From Syntrophus sp. PtaU1.Bin005 (lineage in GTDB: Bacteria; Desulfobacterota; Syntrophia; Syntrophales; Syntrophaceae), in assembly GCA_002067745.1 (NCBI GenBank), contig MVRU01000009.1, positions 1 through 56,301 of the forward strand: 56,301 bases of DNA, in the 5' to 3' direction. The position numbers and the translations under genes were made by a program. Of the stretch, positions 37,669-47,439 are shown piece by piece. Under the pieces are notes generated by a model. It was not told the origin of the DNA. It was given only the letters and a program-made list of their open reading frames with translations, and searched no databases. Within the stretch, counting starts at the first letter, position 1, and every line of letters starts with the position of its first letter.

Positions 37669-39975
37669 ATGAGGCTTAGTGAAAGCTTGAATCAAATTAT
37701 CATGGCGGCCTATGCGGAAGCAAAATCACGGCGCCATGAATTTATTACCCCGGAACACCTGCTCTATGCCGCGCTTTTCTTTGATGAAGGGCGGGATATC
37801 ATCGCGAGGTGCGGGGGAAATCTGGGCCATTTAAAGAGCGCCCTGGAACATCATCTTCATGATTCCCATGCAAAGCTGAATGATTCGGATGCCGTTCAGT
37901 CTCTGGGTTTTCAGAGCGTTCTCGAGAGGGCTGTATGGCATAATTCGTCGTCGCAGAAAGAAGTCCTGGATCTGGGGGATGTCCTGGTCTCCATTCTGGA
38001 GGAAAAGGAGTCTTTCGCCTCCTACTTTCTGGCCCAGGAGGGGATAACCAGGCTTGTGCTTCTGAATTATATTTCTCACGGGATACCGGCCATACCGGAA
38101 AAGGAATTTGAGCACGGTCCGAAGCATGAAGATCCCAAGGCCGACGGAGAGACGGGCCGCCGCGAACAGGAAACGGTGAAGAGCGAAGTGCTCAAGGCCT
38201 TCACGACGGACCTGACCGCCAAGGCCATGGCCGGTGAACTGGATCCGTTGATCGGCAGGGAGGACATCCTGGATCGGACCATCCAGGTTCTCTGCAGGCG
38301 GTTGAAGAATAACCCGGTTCATGTGGGTGAACCGGGAGTAGGGAAGACGGCCCTGACGGAAGGGTTGGCCCAGATGATCATCCATGGAAAAGTGCCCCGG
38401 CGGTTGAAGCATGCCAGGATCTATGCCCTGGATATGGGTGCCCTGCTGGCAGGGACGCGATTCCGCGGTGACTTCGAAGAGCGGATGAAGCGTGTTCTTT
38501 CAGAACTGAATAAACTTGATAATGTGATCCTGTTTATCGATGAGATCCATAACATCGTGGGGGCAGGTGCGGTGTCCGGCGGCTCCATGGATGCCTCCAA
38601 CATTCTCAAACCGGCGCTGGTCAACGGAAATCTTCGGTGCATCGGCTCTACGACGTATGACGAGTACCGAAAATATTTCGAGAAGGACGGCGCTTTGTCG
38701 CGGCGTTTTCAGAAGATTGAGGTTCCCGAGCCGACCGTTGAGGAGACGTTCCAGATCCTCAAAGGGCTGAAGGACAAGTACGAGGAATACCATCACGTCT
38801 ATTACACGGAGGCGGCCCTGCGGTCCGCCGCGGAGCTGTCCGGAAAATTCATCAATGACCGGAAGCTCCCGGACAAGGCGATTGATGTCATCGACGAAGC
38901 AGGGGCCGTCGCCAATATGCGGCCGTCAGCTGATTATATCCGCCATGTGATTGATCAGCATGATGTGGAGCGGATCGTCGCCAAGATAGCCCGGATTCCC
39001 GAGAAGAACGTTTCCTCCTCCGAAATTGAAAAATTGAGGGATCTTGAACTCGAGCTGAAAAGCTCCATTTTCGGGCAGGATTCCGCCATCGAACAGCTGG
39101 TGGAAGCGATCAAGCGGTCAAGGGCGGGTTTCCGCGAGCCGGACAAGCCTGTGGGCTCCTTCCTGCTGGTAGGCCCGACGGGTGTGGGCAAGACGGAGCT
39201 GGCCCGCCAGTTGGCTTCCTCTCTGGGCATTCCGCTCCATCGGTATGACATGAGTGAATACCAGGAGAAGCACACGGTCGCCAAGTTGATCGGCGCACCT
39301 CCGGGGTATGTGGGTTACGAAGAAGGCGGCCTTTTGACCGAGGACATCCGGAAATCTCCGCATTCCGTGCTGCTCTTCGATGAAATTGAAAAGGCGCACA
39401 GCGATATATTCAGTACCCTGCTCCAGATCATGGATTACGCGACCCTGACGGACAACACGGGTAAAAAGGCCGATTTCCGCAATGTCATTATTCTCATGAC
39501 CTCCAATGCCGGTGCGCGGGAAATCGGAAAGCCGGCCATCGGTTTCGGCGGAAAGGAAATCAACCGGGATGCCGTGTTTGTGGAAATCGAGCGCATCTTC
39601 TCGCCGGAGTTCCGAAACCGCCTCGATGCCGTCATCAATTTCAATGCCCTGACCGATGAGGTGGTGTTGAAGATCGTGGAGAAGGCAATCCGGGATTTCA
39701 ACAGACAGTTGCAGGACAAGAAGGTCGAACTGGAGGTTTCAGAGGCCTGCCTTGCCTGGCTGGCCCGTAAGGGCTATTCCCCGGAATACGGAGCCCGGGA
39801 GATTGCCCGACTGATTCAGGACAAGGTCAAACGGTTCTTTGTCGACGAGGTCCTTTTCGGCAGCCTGCAGCAGGGCGGCAAGGCCTATGCGGATATCGAC
39901 GAAGATGATGTCGTCGTCAAGGTGATGGAGGAACAGCTCGAACGGAAGGACCATGCCGATCTTCCGGCTCGGTAA
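37669..39975 (+). CDS. clpA: ATP-dependent Clp protease ATPase subunit ClpA
   Basis: 768 aa. N domain about 1-140, two AAA+ modules: GEPGVGKTAL with FIDEIHNIVGAG, and GPTGVGKTELA with LLFDEIEKAH. An acidic linker (KHEDPKADGETGRREQE) follows the N domain. Unfolds substrates for ClpP, directed by ClpS. Its 3' end overlaps aat by 23 nt. Confidence 0.97.
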   Translation: MRLSESLNQIIMAAYAEAKSRRHEFITPEHLLYAALFFDEGRDIIARCGGNLGHLKSALEHHLHDSHAKLNDSDAVQSLGFQSVLERAVWHNSSSQKEVLDLGDVLVSILEEKESFASYFLAQEGITRLVLLNYISHGIPAIPEKEFEHGPKHEDPKADGETGRREQETVKSEVLKAFTTDLTAKAMAGELDPLIGREDILDRTIQVLCRRLKNNPVHVGEPGVGKTALTEGLAQMIIHGKVPRRLKHARIYALDMGALLAGTRFRGDFEERMKRVLSELNKLDNVILFIDEIHNIVGAGAVSGGSMDASNILKPALVNGNLRCIGSTTYDEYRKYFEKDGALSRRFQKIEVPEPTVEETFQILKGLKDKYEEYHHVYYTEAALRSAAELSGKFINDRKLPDKAIDVIDEAGAVANMRPSADYIRHVIDQHDVERIVAKIARIPEKNVSSSEIEKLRDLELELKSSIFGQDSAIEQLVEAIKRSRAGFREPDKPVGSFLLVGPTGVGKTELARQLASSLGIPLHRYDMSEYQEKHTVAKLIGAPPGYVGYEEGGLLTEDIRKSPHSVLLFDEIEKAHSDIFSTLLQIMDYATLTDNTGKKADFRNVIILMTSNAGAREIGKPAIGFGGKEINRDAVFVEIERIFSPEFRNRLDAVINFNALTDEVVLKIVEKAIRDFNRQLQDKKVELEVSEACLAWLARKGYSPEYGAREIARLIQDKVKRFFVDEVLFGSLQQGGKAYADIDEDDVVVKVMEEQLERKDHADLPAR

Positions 39976-40675
39976 AGAGATTCTCTTTCCCCCCGTATCC
40001 CTGGCGATGGAAAACGGCCTCTTGGCGGTGGGCGGTGATTTGTCGCCCTACCGTCTTCTGGAGGCGTATCGGCAGGGCATCTTTCCCTGGTATTCCAATG
40101 GGGATCCCATCCTCTGGTGGGCTCCCCATCCCCGTTTTATTCTCTTCCCCCGGGAAATCGTCATATCCCGAAGCATGAAGCAGGTCCTGAAGCAGAAGCG
40201 GTTTTCCATGACCCTGGACCAGCATTTTGACGACGTGATTTCCGCCTGCGGAACAGTCGGCCGGCCGGCTCAGGATGGGACATGGATTACAGCCGGGATG
40301 GAGGAGGCCTATTGCATCCTTCATGAACTTGGCTATGCGCACTCCGTGGAGGTTTGGTGCGGCGAAAAGCTGGCCGGGGGACTGTACGGCGTTTCCCTGG
40401 GAGGCTGCTTTTTCGGCGAATCCATGTTTTCCAAGGAAAAAAACGCCTCCAAGGCGGCGTTGATATTTCTGGCGCAACTGCTTGGAAACCTTCATTTTAC
40501 CCTGATTGACTGCCAGGTTTACACCTCACATCTCGCCTCCCTCGGTGCCCGTTTTGTTCCCAGGAAGACCTTCTCTTCTCTGATCAGGAAATCTCTCTCC
40601 GTGGCGACTTTGAGAGGAGACTGGTCCGCTCATCGTGAAATAGCGGATAAATGGCCCCTGGAGGACTGCTTTTAG
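39953..40675 (+). CDS. aat: Leucyl/phenylalanyl-tRNA-protein transferase
   Basis: 240 aa. Motifs GLLAVGGDLSPYRLLEAYRQ, GIFPWYSNGDPILWWAPHPR and GGLYGVSLGGCFFGESMFS. Adds Leu or Phe to proteins with N-terminal Arg or Lys, creating ClpS substrates. Starts inside clpA, so its translation is coupled. Confidence 0.97.
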   Translation: MPIFRLGKEILFPPVSLAMENGLLAVGGDLSPYRLLEAYRQGIFPWYSNGDPILWWAPHPRFILFPREIVISRSMKQVLKQKRFSMTLDQHFDDVISACGTVGRPAQDGTWITAGMEEAYCILHELGYAHSVEVWCGEKLAGGLYGVSLGGCFFGESMFSKEKNASKAALIFLAQLLGNLHFTLIDCQVYTSHLASLGARFVPRKTFSSLIRKSLSVATLRGDWSAHREIADKWPLEDCF

Positions 40676-40742
40676 GGAAGAAAAATATTGGAGAGGACGG
40701 GCGGAAAGAGCAGGGAATTGCGGGCAAGGTTGACAGGCCAAT

Positions 40743-40764
40743 CCAGGCCAAAAGGCTGGCTTTT
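40743..40764 (+). terminator. Weak terminator after aat
   Basis: CCAGGCC-AAAA-GGCTGG with one bulge, followed by CTTTTAT. The T-run is short. Confidence 0.3.
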
Positions 40765-40769
40765 ATAAA

Positions 40770-40798
40770 TTGACAGTTGTGATATTTTGTGGTAGCAA
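40770..40798 (+). promoter_or_regulatory. Promoter of the thiolase/DUF35 pair
   Basis: TTGACA at 40770-40775, 17-nt spacer, TAGCAA at 40793-40798, about 80 nt before the start codon. Confidence 0.45.
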
Positions 40799-40875
40799 AA
40801 CCGCTGTTGAGCATTACTCCGGCAATGAAAATTGTGTGACGGGATGAACTAAACAAAAAGATCAGGAGGAAATTT

Positions 40876-42042
40876 ATGAGTCGAGTTGCAGTTATTGGCG
40901 TAGGACAAAGCACCTTTGTTCGAAGCTATCCCGGTTCCATCAGGGAATTGGCGTTTGAAGCTTATAGTGAAGCAATGAAGGATGCAAATATACAGAACTC
41001 GGATGTTGACGCGACGGTCATGTGTTCCGCCCCCGAGTATGACAAGCAGAGATCCCCGGCTGGTGTTGTAGCCGAATATCTGGGTTTGAATCCCCAGCCG
41101 ACCTTCTATGTTGAAACCCTCTGTTCATCCAGCAGTACGGGATTGAAGCTGGCTTACTCCCTGGTTGCATCCGGCCTCCATGACTGCGTTATGGTTCTGG
41201 GCTTCCAGATCATGTCCCAGTTGACCTCCAATGAGTCCCAGGAAAGAATGGGCCGGGGCGCCGACATTCAGTGGGAATCGACCTTCGGCACAATGATGCC
41301 TGCCTACTATGCCCTTCATGCCCAGGCTCACTTCGCAAGATACGGAACAAAACCGGAAGATCTCGCAAATATCCGTGTGAAATCAGCAACTTACGGTGTT
41401 CTGAATGACCGCGCCGTTTATCGGAAACCAGTGGCCCATGAAGATTTCCTCGATCCCCAGAAGATGGGCGGACCGGTCGCCAGCCCTCTGCGCGTGGGAG
41501 ACTGCTGCGCAAACGCCGACGGCAGTTCCTGCATCATCGTCGCCAACGAAGAGAAGGCGAAGAGATTCTGCAAGAAGCCTGTCTGGATTCTCGGCGTCGG
41601 CGCCGCTTCGGCCTCGGTCAACATGGTCGGGCGTGAATCTTTGAGCGGGTTGGCGGTTGGCATTGAAGCGGGTAAGCAGGCTTACAAAATGGCCGGCATT
41701 ACGCCGAAGCATATCGATGTTGCTGAAGTCCATGACTGCTTTACCATTGCCGAAATGATGGCCATTGAAAACCTCGGTTTTGCAGAGGCGGGCGGCGGTC
41801 CTGAATTGGTCCGTGCCAAAGAGACCTATAAAGAGGGAAGCATCCCCGTCAACATCGACGGCGGTCTTCTTTCCAAGGGGCATCCCATCGGAGCAACGGG
41901 TGGTTCGCAGGTTCGGACCATCGTTCGTCAGCTGAGGGATGAGGCTGATAATATTCAGGTGAAGGATCCGATGTTCGGTCTGGTTCATAACATCGGTGGT
42001 GTCGGCTTGTACGGTAGTGTGACTATTTTTGGGAGAGAATAA
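40876..42042 (+). CDS. Thiolase-family acyl-CoA acyltransferase
   Basis: 388 aa, strong AGGAGG site. Nucleophile Cys83 in VETLCSSSSTGLKLAY, EVHDCFTIAE carrying a catalytic His, and the C-terminal GGLLSKGHPIGATG. It belongs to the SCP-x-like thiolase branch that works as a complex with a DUF35 partner, encoded 2 nt downstream. Known pairs of this kind include archaeal acetoacetyl-CoA thiolase and the benzoylsuccinyl-CoA thiolase BbsAB. In a syntrophic anaerobe, cleavage or formation of a 3-oxoacyl-CoA is likely; the substrate is not known. Confidence 0.88.
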   Translation: MSRVAVIGVGQSTFVRSYPGSIRELAFEAYSEAMKDANIQNSDVDATVMCSAPEYDKQRSPAGVVAEYLGLNPQPTFYVETLCSSSSTGLKLAYSLVASGLHDCVMVLGFQIMSQLTSNESQERMGRGADIQWESTFGTMMPAYYALHAQAHFARYGTKPEDLANIRVKSATYGVLNDRAVYRKPVAHEDFLDPQKMGGPVASPLRVGDCCANADGSSCIIVANEEKAKRFCKKPVWILGVGAASASVNMVGRESLSGLAVGIEAGKQAYKMAGITPKHIDVAEVHDCFTIAEMMAIENLGFAEAGGGPELVRAKETYKEGSIPVNIDGGLLSKGHPIGATGGSQVRTIVRQLRDEADNIQVKDPMFGLVHNIGGVGLYGSVTIFGRE

Positions 42043-42044
42043 TC

Positions 42045-42479
42045 ATGGCTAAAGATAAAGATGTTCGCTTCAGTAAATTTGGGACGGTAAGCTTCACAGG
42101 TGTAACGCAGGTCAACGATTTTATTGATTACCTGGAACAGGGAAAGATCATGGGAACAGTCTGCAAGGATTGCGGCCAGAAATTTTTCCCACCACGCGCT
42201 CAGTGTTACAAGTCTCTGTCCAGCAATATGGATTGGTTTGAAGTCACCGGCAAGGGAAAGCTGGTATCTTTCAGCACGCTTCGCTACGGGCCGACGGGCT
42301 TCACGGATGAACTGCCCTACACCATCGCCCTCGTAGATTACGGCGATTACAAGGTGTTCGGGCGCATCGACCCGGCGGTCTCCAATCCTGATGACTCCCT
42401 GAAGGTCGGTATGGAGATGGCGGCCAAGCCAGCCAAGACAAGCAACGGGCAGCTGACCTATGTCTTTCAGCCTGCGTAA
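42045..42479 (+). CDS. DUF35 OB-fold protein, thiolase partner
   Basis: 144 aa. N-terminal rubredoxin-like zinc region VCKDCGQKFFPPRAQCYKS followed by an OB-fold (GKGKLVSFSTLRYGPTGF, PYTIALVDY). The zinc site usually has four Cys; here the last is Ser, leaving three. The OB domain is thought to guide CoA substrates to the partner thiolase. It ends a two-gene unit closed by a terminator. Confidence 0.87.
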   Translation: MAKDKDVRFSKFGTVSFTGVTQVNDFIDYLEQGKIMGTVCKDCGQKFFPPRAQCYKSLSSNMDWFEVTGKGKLVSFSTLRYGPTGFTDELPYTIALVDYGDYKVFGRIDPAVSNPDDSLKVGMEMAAKPAKTSNGQLTYVFQPA

Positions 42480-42549
42480 CGATTGCGCGGTGTAGAAGAG
42501 AAGAGTCAAGATTCGCATAGAGGAAAGCAGCACCAATTGAGAAGTGTGA

Positions 42550-42586
42550 AAGCCTTGCCTGGCTTCCGTGTCAGGCGAGGCTTTTT
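42550..42586 (+). terminator. Terminator of the thiolase/DUF35 unit
   Basis: 12-bp stem AAGCCTTGCCTG (42550-42561) with CAGGCGAGGCTT (42572-42583), one G-U pair, 10-nt loop, T-run to 42586. Confidence 0.85.
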
Positions 42587-42653
42587 ACATCGGAGACAGG
42601 ACATTGCCCGGCTTTGACGAGGGAAGTATGGCGAGGCCCCTTCAGATGAATTT

Positions 42654-43289
42654 ATGATCGCGATCATTGATTACCAGGCAGGAAATTTGACCAGTGTGTT
42701 CCGCGCCCTCAAGTGGTTAAAGCAGGAGTGCGTCGTTACAAAGGATTATGAAACGCTGTGCAGCGCCTCCCACGTTATTTTTCCGGGAGTCGGTGCGGCG
42801 GGGGATGCCATGTTCCATTTAAAGCGGACAGGGCTGGACCGGGTCATTATCCAACTCGCCCGGGAGGGGAAACCCCTGCTGGGGATTTGTCTCGGAACTC
42901 AGATTATCTTCGACTTCAGCGAAGAAAACACGACCCCCTGTTTGGGGATTCTCCCCGGCACGGTTAAACGTTTTCCCGAGGATCTGATGAGCAGCGGCGC
43001 CCTGCTGAAAATACCCCACATGGGGTGGAATTCCGTGTCCTTTCGAACAAACCATCCCGTTTTCCGCGGAATATCGGACCATGCGGAATTTTACTTTGTG
43101 CATTCGTTCTTTCCCCGTCCGGATTCAGAAGAATATGTCCTGGGAACAACTTCTTACGGAATCGAATTTCCCTCCGCGGTCGGGGCGGCAAATGTCGTTG
43201 CGGTGCAGTTTCACCCGGAGAAGAGCGGAAGGCCCGGGTTGGCGATCCTCGAGAATTTTTGTGGATGGAGAGGAACGGATGCTGAGTAA
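42654..43289 (+). CDS. hisH: Imidazole glycerol phosphate synthase, glutaminase subunit
   Basis: 211 aa. Class I glutamine amidotransferase: oxyanion [10 protein letters not shown], nucleophile Cys in [10 protein letters not shown], His and Glu in VQFHPEKSG. Supplies ammonia to HisF. It overlaps hisF by 11 nt. No other histidine gene is in the window. Confidence 0.95.
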   Translation: MIAIIDYQAGNLTSVFRALKWLKQECVVTKDYETLCSASHVIFPGVGAAGDAMFHLKRTGLDRVIIQLAREGKPLLGICLGTQIIFDFSEENTTPCLGILPGTVKRFPEDLMSSGALLKIPHMGWNSVSFRTNHPVFRGISDHAEFYFVHSFFPRPDSEEYVLGTTSYGIEFPSAVGAANVVAVQFHPEKSGRPGLAILENFCGWRGTDAE

Positions 43290-44058
43290 ACGGATCATCC
43301 CCTGTCTTGACGTCCGCGCCGGCCAATTGACCAAGGGGATAAAATTCAAGGATAATATTGATATCGGAGACCCTGTTGAGGCGGCCCGCCGGTACTATGA
43401 AGAGGGGGCGGATGAACTTGTCTTTTATGACATCACCGCATCGGCAGACAGTCGGGACATCATGATCGATCTTGTCCGCCAGGTGGCGGAGGTCATCATG
43501 ATCCCCTTCTCCGTAGGCGGAGGAATCCGGACGGTCGAAGACATGAGGCGCGTGATCCTGGCGGGAGCTGAGAAGATCAGCGTCAATTCGGAAGCCATCA
43601 AAAATCCTCTTCTCATCAGTGAGGGGGCCAAAGCCTTCGGCTCACAATGCATCGTTCTGGGTATGGACGTTAAAAAAGTCGATGCATCGTCATCCATTCC
43701 ATCGGGTTACGAGATGGTCATTCACGGGGGCCGCATTTTTACAGGGATTGACGCCCTGGCGTGGGCCAGAAGGGCCGAGAGCCTCGGTGCCGGAGAAATA
43801 TGCCTTAATTCCATTGATGCAGACGGCACCCGGGAAGGTTACGAGATCTATCTGACGTCCCTGATTTCATCAAATGTGCGCATTCCGGTTATCGCTTCCG
43901 GCGGGGCGGGCAACCCCGAGCATCTTTGCGACGTTTTGACCCGTGGCAGAGCCGATGCGGCACTGATTGCGTCCATGGTTCATTATCACAGTTATACAAT
44001 ACGGGACATAAAGACATACCTGGATTCTCAGGGCGTTAAAATGCGGATGTTTTGGTGA
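43279..44058 (+). CDS. hisF: Imidazole glycerol phosphate synthase, cyclase subunit
   Basis: 259 aa TIM barrel from ATG 43279. Catalytic Asp residues in IPCLDVRAG and VLGMDVKKV, phosphate loops SVGGGIRT and IASGGAG. Makes imidazole glycerol phosphate and AICAR from PRFAR. The C-terminus is slightly extended (MRMFW). Confidence 0.95.
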   Translation: MLSKRIIPCLDVRAGQLTKGIKFKDNIDIGDPVEAARRYYEEGADELVFYDITASADSRDIMIDLVRQVAEVIMIPFSVGGGIRTVEDMRRVILAGAEKISVNSEAIKNPLLISEGAKAFGSQCIVLGMDVKKVDASSSIPSGYEMVIHGGRIFTGIDALAWARRAESLGAGEICLNSIDADGTREGYEIYLTSLISSNVRIPVIASGGAGNPEHLCDVLTRGRADAALIASMVHYHSYTIRDIKTYLDSQGVKMRMFW

Positions 44059-44163
44059 AGCCCATCCCGGAATGGGGAAGATGCCGGCAGCCGCCGCTCC
44101 CCGGGCCGGAATGGGAATGTCGGATTCTTTCCGGTTCGAAATTCTTTCATTTTGCTTTTACTC

Positions 44164-44192
44164 TTGACGTATTCCCAAAATCATCATAAAAA
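44164..44192 (+). promoter_or_regulatory. Candidate pdxST promoter
   Basis: TTGACG at 44164-44169, 17-nt spacer, TAAAAA at 44187-44192, 51 nt before the GTG start. Confidence 0.4.
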
Positions 44193-44243
44193 TCAAATCA
44201 CTTTATATCCTGGAATTCCCGGGAACTGGAGAGGTAACCTATC

Positions 44244-45125
44244 GTGGACACAAAAAGATATGAACTCAATGTTCAACTGGCACAAATGCTTAAAGGCGGC
44301 GTCATCATGGACGTTACCAATGTTGAACAGGCTAAGATCGCAGAAGAGGCGGGGGCTGTGGCGGTCATGGCCCTGGAGCGCGTACCGGCGGACATTCGCG
44401 CGCAGGGCGGGGTGGCAAGAATGTCCGATCCAGCCATGATCTCCGAAATCAAGAAGTCCGTTTCAATTCCGGTCATGGCAAAGGCCCGGATCGGTCACTT
44501 TGTGGAGGCGCAGATCCTGGAAGCTCTCAAGATTGATTATATTGATGAAAGCGAGGTTCTTACACCCGCTGACGAGGAGTGCCACATCGACAAAACCAGG
44601 TTTTCCATCCCCTTTGTCTGCGGTGCTCGAAATCTCGGCGAGGCGCTCCGGCGGATCGCCGAAGGCGCGGCCATGATTCGAACGAAGGGTGAAGCCGGTA
44701 CGGGAAACGTTGTGGAAGCGGTTCGCCACATGAGGACCATGAATCGAGAAACGAGGCAACTGGCCAGCATGCCGGTTGAAGAGGTTACGGCTTTTGCAAA
44801 GAACAACGGGATTCCCCATGAGCTTGCCCTTCAGGTCCGGACACTCAAACGCCTCCCCGTCGTGAATTTTGCCGCGGGAGGGATTGCAACGCCGGCTGAT
44901 GCCGCTTTGATGATGCAGCTAGGCTGCGACGGCATCTTTGTGGGGTCGGGCATCTTCAAATCTTCGGATCCTGCCAGGCGCGCCCGTGCCATTGTCAAGG
45001 CGACGGCCTACTTCAACGATCCGGCAAAGGTCCTGGAGGCCTCCATGGACCTGGGCGATGCCATGCCCGGGCTTGAAATCGCTCAAATACCCGAGGATCA
45101 GATCCTGGCGACGCGGGGCTGGTAA
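44244..45125 (+). CDS. pdxS: PLP synthase, synthase subunit
   Basis: 293 aa, GTG start behind GGAGAGG. Key residues Asp23 (IMDVTN), Lys80 (VMAKARIGH) and Lys148 ([11 protein letters not shown]) match the two-lysine mechanism of PdxS. With PdxT it builds pyridoxal phosphate directly from ribose-5-phosphate, glyceraldehyde-3-phosphate and glutamine. The family forms a dodecamer ring. Confidence 0.98.
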   Translation: MDTKRYELNVQLAQMLKGGVIMDVTNVEQAKIAEEAGAVAVMALERVPADIRAQGGVARMSDPAMISEIKKSVSIPVMAKARIGHFVEAQILEALKIDYIDESEVLTPADEECHIDKTRFSIPFVCGARNLGEALRRIAEGAAMIRTKGEAGTGNVVEAVRHMRTMNRETRQLASMPVEEVTAFAKNNGIPHELALQVRTLKRLPVVNFAAGGIATPADAALMMQLGCDGIFVGSGIFKSSDPARRARAIVKATAYFNDPAKVLEASMDLGDAMPGLEIAQIPEDQILATRGW

Positions 45126-45145
45126 ATCAAAAGTTTTTTTTCACG

Positions 45146-45817
45146 ATGATCTGCAGCGAAGCATTGTTACAAAACAGAATCGGTGTTCTTGATCTTCAGG
45201 GAGGGGTTTGCGAGCATCTGGACCATCTGGAGCGTCTGGGAATAACCGGAAAAAGAGTCAAAGAATCCGGTGATTTTGAAGATATTGCGGGGTTGATCCT
45301 CCCAGGTGGGGAGAGCACCTGCCTTTCCCGGCTGATGCGGATCTTCGGAATGGAAGAGGCTTTGCTGGCTGCCTTTCATCGGGGCATGAACATCTGGGGG
45401 ACCTGTGCCGGTGCGATTCTCCTGGCAACCCGCGTTCTGGGAGAAAAGCCTCATCTCGGGCTGATTGACATGGCCATTGAACGGAACGGTTTCGGTTCGC
45501 AGCTGGACAGTTTTTATCGCGAAGCTTCAATTCCCGAGGTCTCTCCGGACGCCATCCCCCTCACCTTCATCCGGGCTCCGAAGATCGTCGGCGTTGGACG
45601 CGATGTCAAGGTCCTCCTGCAATTTGAGGACTATATCGCTGCCGCGGAAAACGACCGGGTACTCGTCACCGTGTTCCATCCGGAATTAACGCCCTGCCTG
45701 GCCTTTCATCGCTATTTTGCCCTGAAATGCGGTGCCTTGACTCCAGAAAGCCTTGTCGACGCCACCGGGCATTTCTGGAATGCAACAAGCTGGACCCGGC
45801 TTGCTCCACATGCCTGA
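45146..45817 (+). CDS. pdxT: PLP synthase, glutaminase subunit
   Basis: 223 aa. LQGGVCEHLDHLERLG start, GGEST loop, catalytic Cys87 (WGTCAGAIL), His178 and Glu180 (VFHPEL). The family normally ends near HRYF; here about 30 extra residues follow and overlap the convergent lipoprotein gene by 132 bp. The start lacks a clear ribosome site; coupling to pdxS 20 nt upstream is likely. Confidence 0.93.
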   Translation: MICSEALLQNRIGVLDLQGGVCEHLDHLERLGITGKRVKESGDFEDIAGLILPGGESTCLSRLMRIFGMEEALLAAFHRGMNIWGTCAGAILLATRVLGEKPHLGLIDMAIERNGFGSQLDSFYREASIPEVSPDAIPLTFIRAPKIVGVGRDVKVLLQFEDYIAAAENDRVLVTVFHPELTPCLAFHRYFALKCGALTPESLVDATGHFWNATSWTRLAPHA

Positions 45818-46489
45818 CCGGCTTGAGAGCAATTCAATCTTCCGGCGGATTTTCTCTTCTTTTTCCATGTCCGACCGGCTCCGGTAAAACGATTTCAGGC
45901 GGTCAAGATAAATCAGCAGGGGCCTCCTCCAGCCATGAACGGAAGCGAGGTCCACTGCACCGGTCAGCAGGGCTTCGTCCTCCCCTCGATAGCGGACCGC
46001 CAGCCCCGTGGCGATCAGCCGGGAGAGATCATCGCGGATTCTGTGAACCGACCCGGAGATCTCCTCCCTGTCTCCCCTCTCCAGGGCTGCGGCAAGGTCC
46101 TGATAGGAGGGCGGAAGGTGCTCTCTCTGGAGCGAGTCGAAGCTCCCCGCCAATAAGAGATAATAGTTTTTTTGACGATCGGCACCGGCCGGATCGGCTT
46201 TTGCGATTTCGAGATATTCCCGGTGGTCGGACGTTTCAAGGACAGCGATCCGGAGCGCAGACCGGGTCAGGTAAGCCGTCATAAGCAGCGATAAATCGCC
46301 GCTTCTTTTAATTTCCTCAATGGCCTTTTGAAAGTGAAATTCAGCCGTTGTGTCCTTTCCCGACAGAAAATCGCTCTTGTATCGTTCCAGATGGGAAAAG
46401 CTGGCCGTTCTCCATTCCGGGACGGATTTCCCGGCGCATCCGCATAACAGAAGCAGACAGCCACACATGAAAGCCAGGTATCGTTTCAC
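45686..46489 (-). CDS. Lipoprotein at the end of the MCE operon
   Basis: 267 aa. Signal peptide with lipobox LLLCGCAGK, so a membrane-anchored lipoprotein. The mature part is helical with TPR-like character (EFHFQKAIEEIKRSG, YLEIAKADP). Not recognised as MlaA or another known accessory. Its ATG overlaps the MCE gene stop by 4 nt, placing it firmly in the operon. The last 44 residues are antisense to pdxT. Confidence 0.75.
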   Translation of the reverse strand: MKRYLAFMCGCLLLLCGCAGKSVPEWRTASFSHLERYKSDFLSGKDTTAEFHFQKAIEEIKRSGDLSLLMTAYLTRSALRIAVLETSDHREYLEIAKADPAGADRQKNYYLLLAGSFDSLQREHLPPSYQDLAAALERGDREEISGSVHRIRDDLSRLIATGLAVRYRGEDEALLTGAVDLASVHGWRRPLLIYLDRLKSFYRSRSDMEKEEKIRRKIELLSSRSGMWSKPGPACCIPEMPGGVDKAFWSQGTAFQGKIAMKGQAGR

Positions 46490-47439
46490 GGCAGTTTTAT
46501 CCTGGGCTCCTTCCTGAAGGGGATTTTCCTGTCCAACTCCTTGACAAGACTGTTGATCGTGCTGATCGTTTCATCGATGTCCCTGCGCAGCACTCCGAGA
46601 TCCTTTGTCGATGCGTCCACGTTGGCGCCCACGTTGTTTACATGGATAACGAACTGATCCAGTTTGGCCAGCTTGCCCACAAGATCCACCAGGAGCGTTC
46701 GCATGGATGGGAAAATTCCGTCCTTGCCGTAAAGGGCTTCATCCGATTTTACAGCCATGGCATCCACCGTCTTTAAAATGCGGGTCATCTCCGTGGTTAT
46801 TTCCTCTGTATTTTTGAGTGCTTCCTGTACGGCGGACACCGTATCCGGGTTGCCCAAGGCAAGATCAAGAAGGGAATCCGTGCGGGCCAGCCGCTCGGCC
46901 AGTGTTTCCGTGTGACGCAGAATCTGATTCACGTTTCCCTTCGGGTCGACCAGGTTCGCCGTCAGGGTTTCGATATTGATGGTGATCCGGTTCAGCCGCT
47001 CCACGACCGGTTCCAGTTTCTTGATGGTTGTGTTGATGTCATTGGCCACCACAACTTCCTTGATCGCTTCCGTGGACAGGGGGGGACTGCTCATTTTCCC
47101 CGTGGAAAGTACGATGCGCGGATCGCCGATCAGCGGCTTGTTGATGATAAACACGCTGTCCCGCCGAAGCCATTTCGCATGCCGGTGGAGAATTTTGATC
47201 CGGATCAGGATGCGCCCGTCATCGCCGAGTTCCAGGGCATGCACTCTGCCGATCTTGTAGCCTGACAGGAGGACCGGCATACCCTCCGTCAGATCTTCAC
47301 CGGAAAAGGAGGCCAGTGTGTACGTGTCCACCCGGGAAAAAACATCCTTCTTGTAGGCCACATAACCGATGGCGGAAACAATCAGCACCGAGGTGATCAG
47401 GATGAACAGCCCGACCTTGTATTCAAGACTCCGAAACAT
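46486..47439 (-). CDS. mlaD: MCE/MlaD-family periplasmic lipid-binding protein
   Basis: 317 aa. One N-terminal membrane helix (about 10-28), then a single MCE domain (about 38-120: SFSGEDLTEGMPVLLSGYKIGRV) and a long helical tail (about 125-300) with repeated coiled-coil segments. MCE proteins form hexameric rings or tubes that shuttle lipids between inner and outer membranes. Its start overlaps the degenerate ABC gene by 17 nt. Confidence 0.9.
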   Translation of the reverse strand: MFRSLEYKVGLFILITSVLIVSAIGYVAYKKDVFSRVDTYTLASFSGEDLTEGMPVLLSGYKIGRVHALELGDDGRILIRIKILHRHAKWLRRDSVFIINKPLIGDPRIVLSTGKMSSPPLSTEAIKEVVVANDINTTIKKLEPVVERLNRITINIETLTANLVDPKGNVNQILRHTETLAERLARTDSLLDLALGNPDTVSAVQEALKNTEEITTEMTRILKTVDAMAVKSDEALYGKDGIFPSMRTLLVDLVGKLAKLDQFVIHVNNVGANVDASTKDLGVLRRDIDETISTINSLVKELDRKIPFRKEPRIKLP

